This document shows, piece after piece, positions 33,155 through 37,565 of a DNA stretch of 37,565 nucleotides. The stretch lies in contig LWCA01000237.1 of the NCBI GenBank assembly GCA_001642005.1, positions 1 to 37,565 of the forward strand, read 5' to 3'. Origin of the DNA: Intoshia linei (taxonomy: Eukaryota > Orthonectida > Rhopaluridae). Below the pieces are notes generated by a model, which did not search any database, had not been told where the DNA came from, and saw only the letters and a list, made by a program, of their open reading frames with translations. Made by a program: the position numbers and the translations under genes. Position 1 is the first letter of the stretch. Each line of letters opens with the position of its first letter.

Positions 33155-33823
33155 TTAATTTATAAAATCCTTATATGCAAATTGTAAAAAAATGCAAAAC
33201 TTACAGAATTTGATTTTTTGTCGAGTTTTTCTTGGTATGTTTTATATATGAAATCATCGTCATATAAATTTTTTGAAGTTTTATAAATGTTTTTTTTTTG
33301 ATAATGTATGCTATCCGATATATGGGTAATGCTATTTTGTGAATAGGAATCAAGATTTTTCTAATATTTATATAACGTAAAATTATAATATTACAGGTAA
33401 ATATCCAATGGAATTTGGTATGACCTCAATTCTGCAGTCATTACCTAAATTTAAGTGAACAAGCAAACGGTAAATACCATAGGTTTTTTGAATGCAACTT
33501 ATATAATTACAACCTCTGTTGAAAGAATTATACCAATGAATTGCATTAATAGGAGAATATAAAGTATCATAATTGGGAAAAAGAGCAAATTTCGAAATAT
33601 GAGATGTATATGGATGATCTTTCAATAAATAAGCAATCCTTTGATCTTGATTAAAATTTGAAACTTTCGTAGAATCTGGTACTCTAATGTAAAATAAATT
33701 GATTAAAATTTGAAATTACATTTCGTCGTTAATTGGTTCAAGTTTATTTAAATTACACTTTGATGGTTTTGACTTGTATATATCTAAAAGGTTCCAATCA
33801 TCTCGAAACAATAAAGAATTCAT
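33155..33823 (-). CDS. Unrecognised four-exon protein
   Basis: Exons 33720-33823, 33395-33683, 33205-33360 and 33155-33169 join in phase across introns of 36, 34 and 35 nt to give about 186 residues. The protein starts MNSLLFRDDWNLLDIYKSKP and includes RIAYLLKDHPYTSHISKFAL, NYDTLYSPINAIHWYNSF and KTYGIYRLLVHLNLGND. The second half is polar with many S, K and Y. There is no signal peptide, membrane span or known motif. Aromatic, short-repeat composition is reminiscent of small axonemal (microtubule inner) proteins, but this is only an impression. The start is the first ATG after the downstream end of LACTB2, 168 bp away on the same strand. The last exon is tentative, since the gene may instead continue into 32622-33082. 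Confidence 0.55.
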
Positions 33824-33924
33824 CTTCAATATATAATTAATTAAGAGAATAAATAAAATGACACTATTTCAATAAATACAATTTTATAGAATTGGGTTAT
33901 GTACAATCAATAAATTTGACCCAT

Positions 33925-33943
33925 TTTATTTAAAACATTTATT
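33925..33943 (-). promoter_or_regulatory. Two AATAAA polyadenylation signals of LACTB2
   Basis: On the minus strand, AATAAA occurs at 33938-33943 and 33925-33930, about 48 and 61 nt after the LACTB2 stop at 33991-33993. They lie before the start of the next minus-strand gene at 33823. Confidence 0.55.
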
Positions 33944-33990
33944 AGTATAGTTTACTTAAACAAGTTTGAAAAAAGATCCATTTTTTTCAC

Positions 33991-35307
33991 CTAAATAACA
34001 ATTTTAACTTGTAATGTATTTTTACCAATAATTCCTTGTTCAGTTAAATATTTCAATGTAATATTAGTCACATGAGTCGCGGCCATTTTTAATGTTTGTG
34101 ATATCTATAATAATGTAATAAAAATATATAAATTAAAATTAATTTTACAAAATTACATTAGAATATTGATCATCCACAATATTTTTCAATGTAGTAGGGG
34201 AATTTTGAGAAATAAAATCGACTATAGCATTTTGTCTATTTTTTCTGTGATTCAAATATAGTTCAATATATTCAGCAGGGTTTATGATTTCTTGACCGTG
34301 ACCAGGTAAAATTTTTTCAAGGTTTAATTTTTTTAGACGATACATTGACTTTAAATATATCTTAACGTCTGTGTATATCTACAAATGTTATTAAATTCAT
34401 TTTTAAATTTACTTACTGTGCTAGTGCCACCTAAAATACAATCACCAGAAAAAAGAATTTTTGAGTTCAAGTCATAAAAGCACAAATGATCATCAGAGTG
34501 TCCTGGAGTGTATAAACTGTTTAAAGTCATTTCATTATCAATTTTTATCATGTCATTATCAGATATGTATTTATATTTATAATTTTTTAAGTTATCGTTA
34601 AACGTTCTTTCTTCTTGAGAAAATATATACTCTGATTCATTTTGTAGACCCAAGCGAGTGTGTTTCATAATGGTCAAATTTTTTACACTAAAAATTTATT
34701 AATAATTTATTGTAATTAAACTACAATTGTACTGTTTATTTTTTTACCATAAATCAATCAAATTTTTAATTCCGCCAGTGTGGTCAGCATGCCAATGCGT
34801 TATCAAAATTTGAGATATTTGACACTTTTCTTGAAACAATACATTTTTAATTGTATTGAAATAAGTACAGTTGTTGTCATTTCCAGTATCAATCAAAGTT
34901 CTTCTACAAAATACAATTTCAAAAATAATTGCAGTTGTTTATTCTTTATTTTTACTAATTTTTGTGTTTTGTAAGGGTGTAATAAGGTTTTATAAGGGAC
35001 GATAAATACAAGATTATTATTTATCGATGCTGTTTTTAAGAAAAATATCTAAGGTATTTATGACAAGGTAAACTACCGATTTAAATAAATATTTGGATAA
35101 GTTCCATACATAATAATTGGGTTAATAATAATAAATAAAATACAGATGTCCACTTCCAACTAGATATGTATTTGTTCCTTGTAAAGTCATTACACCAGGA
35201 TTGCATCCCAATATTCTGATTATGTTTTTACTTAATTTTTTAACAGTTTCAATTTTTGGTAATGGATATTGAAACAAAAAACCAGGTATATTCTTTTTTA
35301 TACTCAT
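33991..35307 (-). CDS. LACTB2: LACTB2-type metallo-beta-lactamase-fold endoribonuclease
   Basis: Five exons: 35144-35307, 34748-34903, 34417-34687, 34157-34378, 33991-34104, joining in phase to 308 residues (human LACTB2 is 288). The N-terminus has the family signature [20 protein letters not shown] followed by RTLIDTG. The metal site is [10 protein letters not shown] (HxHxDH), with TPGHSDDH and [10 protein letters not shown] supplying further ligands, and PGHG near the C-terminal linker. The last two exons give the winged-helix end ([19 protein letters not shown]). LACTB2 is a mitochondrial single-strand RNA endonuclease in mammals; an N-terminal targeting peptide is not obvious here. All catalytic residues are present, so it should be active. 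Introns are 38-60 nt except the first (240 nt). It is divergent from the SPCA gene. Confidence 0.95.
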
Positions 35308-35889
35308 AAAATGTAAATTATTAACTTTATTTACATAATTTAATGTCTCAAAATTTTCTACAGAATGAACAAAACATTATATTATAATATTTAAAATTTA
35401 CCATTTCAAAAATCCACTTCATCAAACCACAAATAAAAAATCTAAATTTCCAGTCCTTAATGGAACAATATCCTTTTTTCAATACTTTTTTTAAAAATCT
35501 CTTATTCCAACCACAAATTACTAACGCTTGAGGGAATTATCCTCTTTTTCCAATATTATTTTGAAAAATATTATGAGTTGTTACGAACTGAAACGCTATC
35601 ATCAAGATTGTTAAAATTAAAGGAAACCCTTATGACCATTCAACCTACGTCAACACAAAATGAAAGAAATTTCACGGATATCACGGACCTCAGGCATATA
35701 GTTTTGAATTTCAACCGGGAACCACTGGTTTACTGTACATATGTTGTAATGGCGTAATGAAATTATTTAGATTACGTTACATAAATGGTAAATAAACTTA
35801 ACAATCAAATCAAATATTTATAGTTTTTTTCATATGGAGATAAAAATAAATTAGAAAATAATAAATTAAATCAACCGTATGAGTCTAAG
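35308..35889. promoter_or_regulatory. Divergent intergenic spacer, LACTB2 / SPCA
   Basis: The 582 bp between the two divergent start codons hold no other gene, so promoters of both probably lie here. The middle part (35570-35760) is less AT-rich than its surroundings. No specific binding site can be named with confidence. Confidence 0.45.
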
Positions 35890-37456
35890 ATGGAATTACT
35901 AAGCATATACTCGGCATGTTCGATTTCCACAGATGATATTTTAAATCAATACAATGTAAGTAAAAATGGTCTTAGCGATGCGAGTGTCATTAAAAGACGG
36001 AATTTGTACGGCGATAATACTATACCAACCATACCTCCTATTCCACTTTGGAAAAAATATATTGAACAATTTTCTGAACCTCTAATTATAATTTTATTGT
36101 GCTCTGGTTTGATCAGTTTTATTATTGGGCAATATGATGACGCAATTTCAATAATATTGGCAGTATTGGTTGTAACTACAGTTGCTTTTGTTCAAGAATA
36201 TAGATCGCAGCAATCCTTACTTAAATTAAAAAAACTTTGCACTGCTAAAACTAGGTGCATGCGTAATAACACCGTTCGAATAATTGAAGCTCATTTAATC
36301 GTACCTGGTGATATAATTTTGTTATCAGCAGGTGAAAAAATTGCTTCAGATTGCAGATTTATTAGTACCAGCAATTTATTTGTTGATGAATCTGTTTTTA
36401 CTGGAGAATCTCAGCCGAATGGTAAAAATTCGAATCCAATAATTTTACAGGATAAAAATATATGCAATTTAACGAATGTTGGTTTAATGGGAACAATAAT
36501 AGTCAATGGAGAAGCTATGGGTATGGTAATTACTCCCGCAAAGTTCTCAGAATTTGGTCAAATACTATCAATGGTACAATCCGAAGTTCCACCTTTGACA
36601 ATTCTTCAGGTGAGTATGCGCAAACTGGGAAGACAGTTAACCTTGCTGTTTTTTATTATTGTTGTGTGTATTTTAATATTAGGGTTAATTCAAAACCGAT
36701 CATTTTTAGAAATGCTGACAATATCTGTCAGCCTTGCGGTAGCTGTCATCCCAGAAGGACTTCCTGTTGTGGTCACTGTAACTCTTGCAATAGGTATTGT
36801 AAGAATGTCTAAAAAGAACGTTATTATTAAAAAAATGTCGACTGTTGAAGCCTTAGGATCAATTAAATGTGTATGCTTTGACAAAACTGGAACAATAACC
36901 AAAAATGAAATGACTGTTATTTCAATATTTACGAGTTGTTCTAGCTTCTACAAAATTTCTGGTATGGGTTATTCCTCATATGGAAGAATTAATAATTCTA
37001 CAACGAATGATTATGTACAATGGAATATGGATACATTTATAAATAAAATGGATAATTTTAGAACATCTATGAATTCTTTAGAAAAATTGCTTACAGCTTG
37101 CGTTATTTGCAATAATGCTACTATCAATATTGAAGGTGATGAGTTAACTCACATTGGCTACCCAACTGAAATTGCTTTACTCATTGCTGCTACCAAAGCT
37201 GGTTTGAGCGTAGAATGTATTCGCAATAGATTTATAAAGATTATGGAAACACCATTCAACTCAGAAACTAAATGTATGGATATTCAGGTTCAAATAGGAT
37301 CAAGCCAAGCAGTTTGGTTCGTCAAAGGAGCACCTGAAATTATCTTGGAAAGATGCAAATTCTTCTTTGGAAATAACGGAAATGACGAGTTAAACCAAAC
37401 GGTTAAGGATCGTTTCTGTGACCAACAAATTTTAATGTGTCGCAGAGGTTTAAGAG
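35890..37456 (+). CDS. SPCA-type (PMR1/ATP2C) Ca2+/Mn2+-transporting ATPase, N-terminal half
   Basis: One uninterrupted exon encodes the first 522 residues; it ends at a GTATAT donor in phase 1 and the gene runs off the window. Sequence order: LWKKYIEQFSEPLIIILL leading into TM1-TM2 (about 61-100), VAFVQEYRSQQSL, VPGDIILLSAGEKIASDCR, the actuator TGES (171-174), TM3-TM4 with VIPEGLP (PEGLP 288-292), the phosphorylation site DKTGT (Asp331), and nucleotide-domain FVKGAPE (Lys479). WKKYI, VAFVQEYRS and GLPVVVTVTLAIG are typical of secretory-pathway (Golgi) SPCA pumps rather than SERCA or PMCA. It pumps Ca2+ and Mn2+ into the Golgi. The missing 3' part should hold the hinge and TM5-TM10. The start is the first ATG, giving the usual short N-terminus. 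Confidence 0.95.
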
Positions 37457-37565
37457 GTATATATTAAATTAAAATGGAACAATAATTTTTTTAATAAGGA
37501 AATGTTATATCACGTTAAAACATGGATATGAGAACAGAAAACCTAATTATGATAATATTATATTA
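37457..37565 (+). other. Start of the next SPCA intron
   Basis: After the donor at 37457 all frames soon stop. One acceptor-like AAG occurs at 37496-37498, but the following sequence hits TAA in the required phase, so the intron probably continues past the window end. Confidence 0.5.

Noticed and set aside
36462-36902. Open frames overlapping the SPCA exon in other frames and on the opposite strand
   Set aside because: They are shadows of the strongly supported P-type ATPase reading frame.
37499-37565. Possible second SPCA exon after the AAG at 37498
   Set aside because: In the required phase it reaches TAA after six codons and lacks the expected conserved residues.
1-37565. CRISPR arrays, bacterial operons, rRNA or tRNA genes
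   Set aside because: No regularly spaced identical repeats, no ribosomal RNA-like blocks and no clear tRNA A/B boxes were seen; the window is eukaryotic.

Overview
The window looks like nuclear DNA of a bilaterian animal. It is very AT-rich (well over 70% by eye), its genes are split by GT-AG introns that are often only 31-60 nt and end in TTTTAG or similar, and it carries animal gene families: a ZFHX/zfh-2 zinc-finger homeobox factor, a PDE1-like phosphodiesterase and an SPCA calcium pump. Tc1/mariner, hAT-like and Ty3-type remnants are scattered through it. The tiny introns suggest a compact-genome lineage such as a small parasitic or meiofaunal animal (orthonectid-like is a guess); the species cannot be fixed from the sequence alone.

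Layout. 1-8771: no gene seen, AT-rich DNA with two or three hAT-like miniature elements (3748-4381, 4448-4754, possibly 5706-6205) and a long hairpin (7132-7262). 8772-16759 (+): a six-exon ZFHX gene with about 18 C2H2 fingers, four homeodomains and a CtBP-type PLDLS motif. 16760-20186: mainly repeats, including a degenerate array of about 130-bp period, a 109-bp duplicate of sequence in the ZFHX first intron, and a possible terminal exon of a membrane protein. 20187-26204 (-): a PDE1-like gene in at least eleven exons, with a dead Tc1/mariner element and a 249-bp hAT-like element inside its introns. 26294-27974: an inverted copy of the 130-bp array joined to a truncated second Tc1 transposase. 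28192-28608 (-): a small three-exon coiled-coil gene. 28864-30053 (+): a Ty3-type reverse transcriptase/RNase H remnant.

30241-31532 (+): a nine-exon RNF113/CWC24 splicing-factor gene. It converges on a minus-strand stretch (31573-33823) with several short, well-spliced but unrecognised exons, which are two to four genes or one interrupted gene. 33991-35307 (-): a complete five-exon LACTB2 gene. It is divergent from an SPCA-type Ca2+/Mn2+ P-type ATPase (35890 to beyond the window), so both probably share the 582-bp spacer as promoter DNA.

The genes do not form one pathway: they are an ordinary mix of transcription, signalling, splicing, RNA-turnover and ion-transport genes. The most unusual points are the PDE1 frame problem, where either a frameshift or a 13-nt GT-AG unit must be invoked, the open in-frame extension into one PDE1 intron, and the unrecognised exon cluster at 31.6-33.8 kb. 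No clearly new biological system could be demonstrated.
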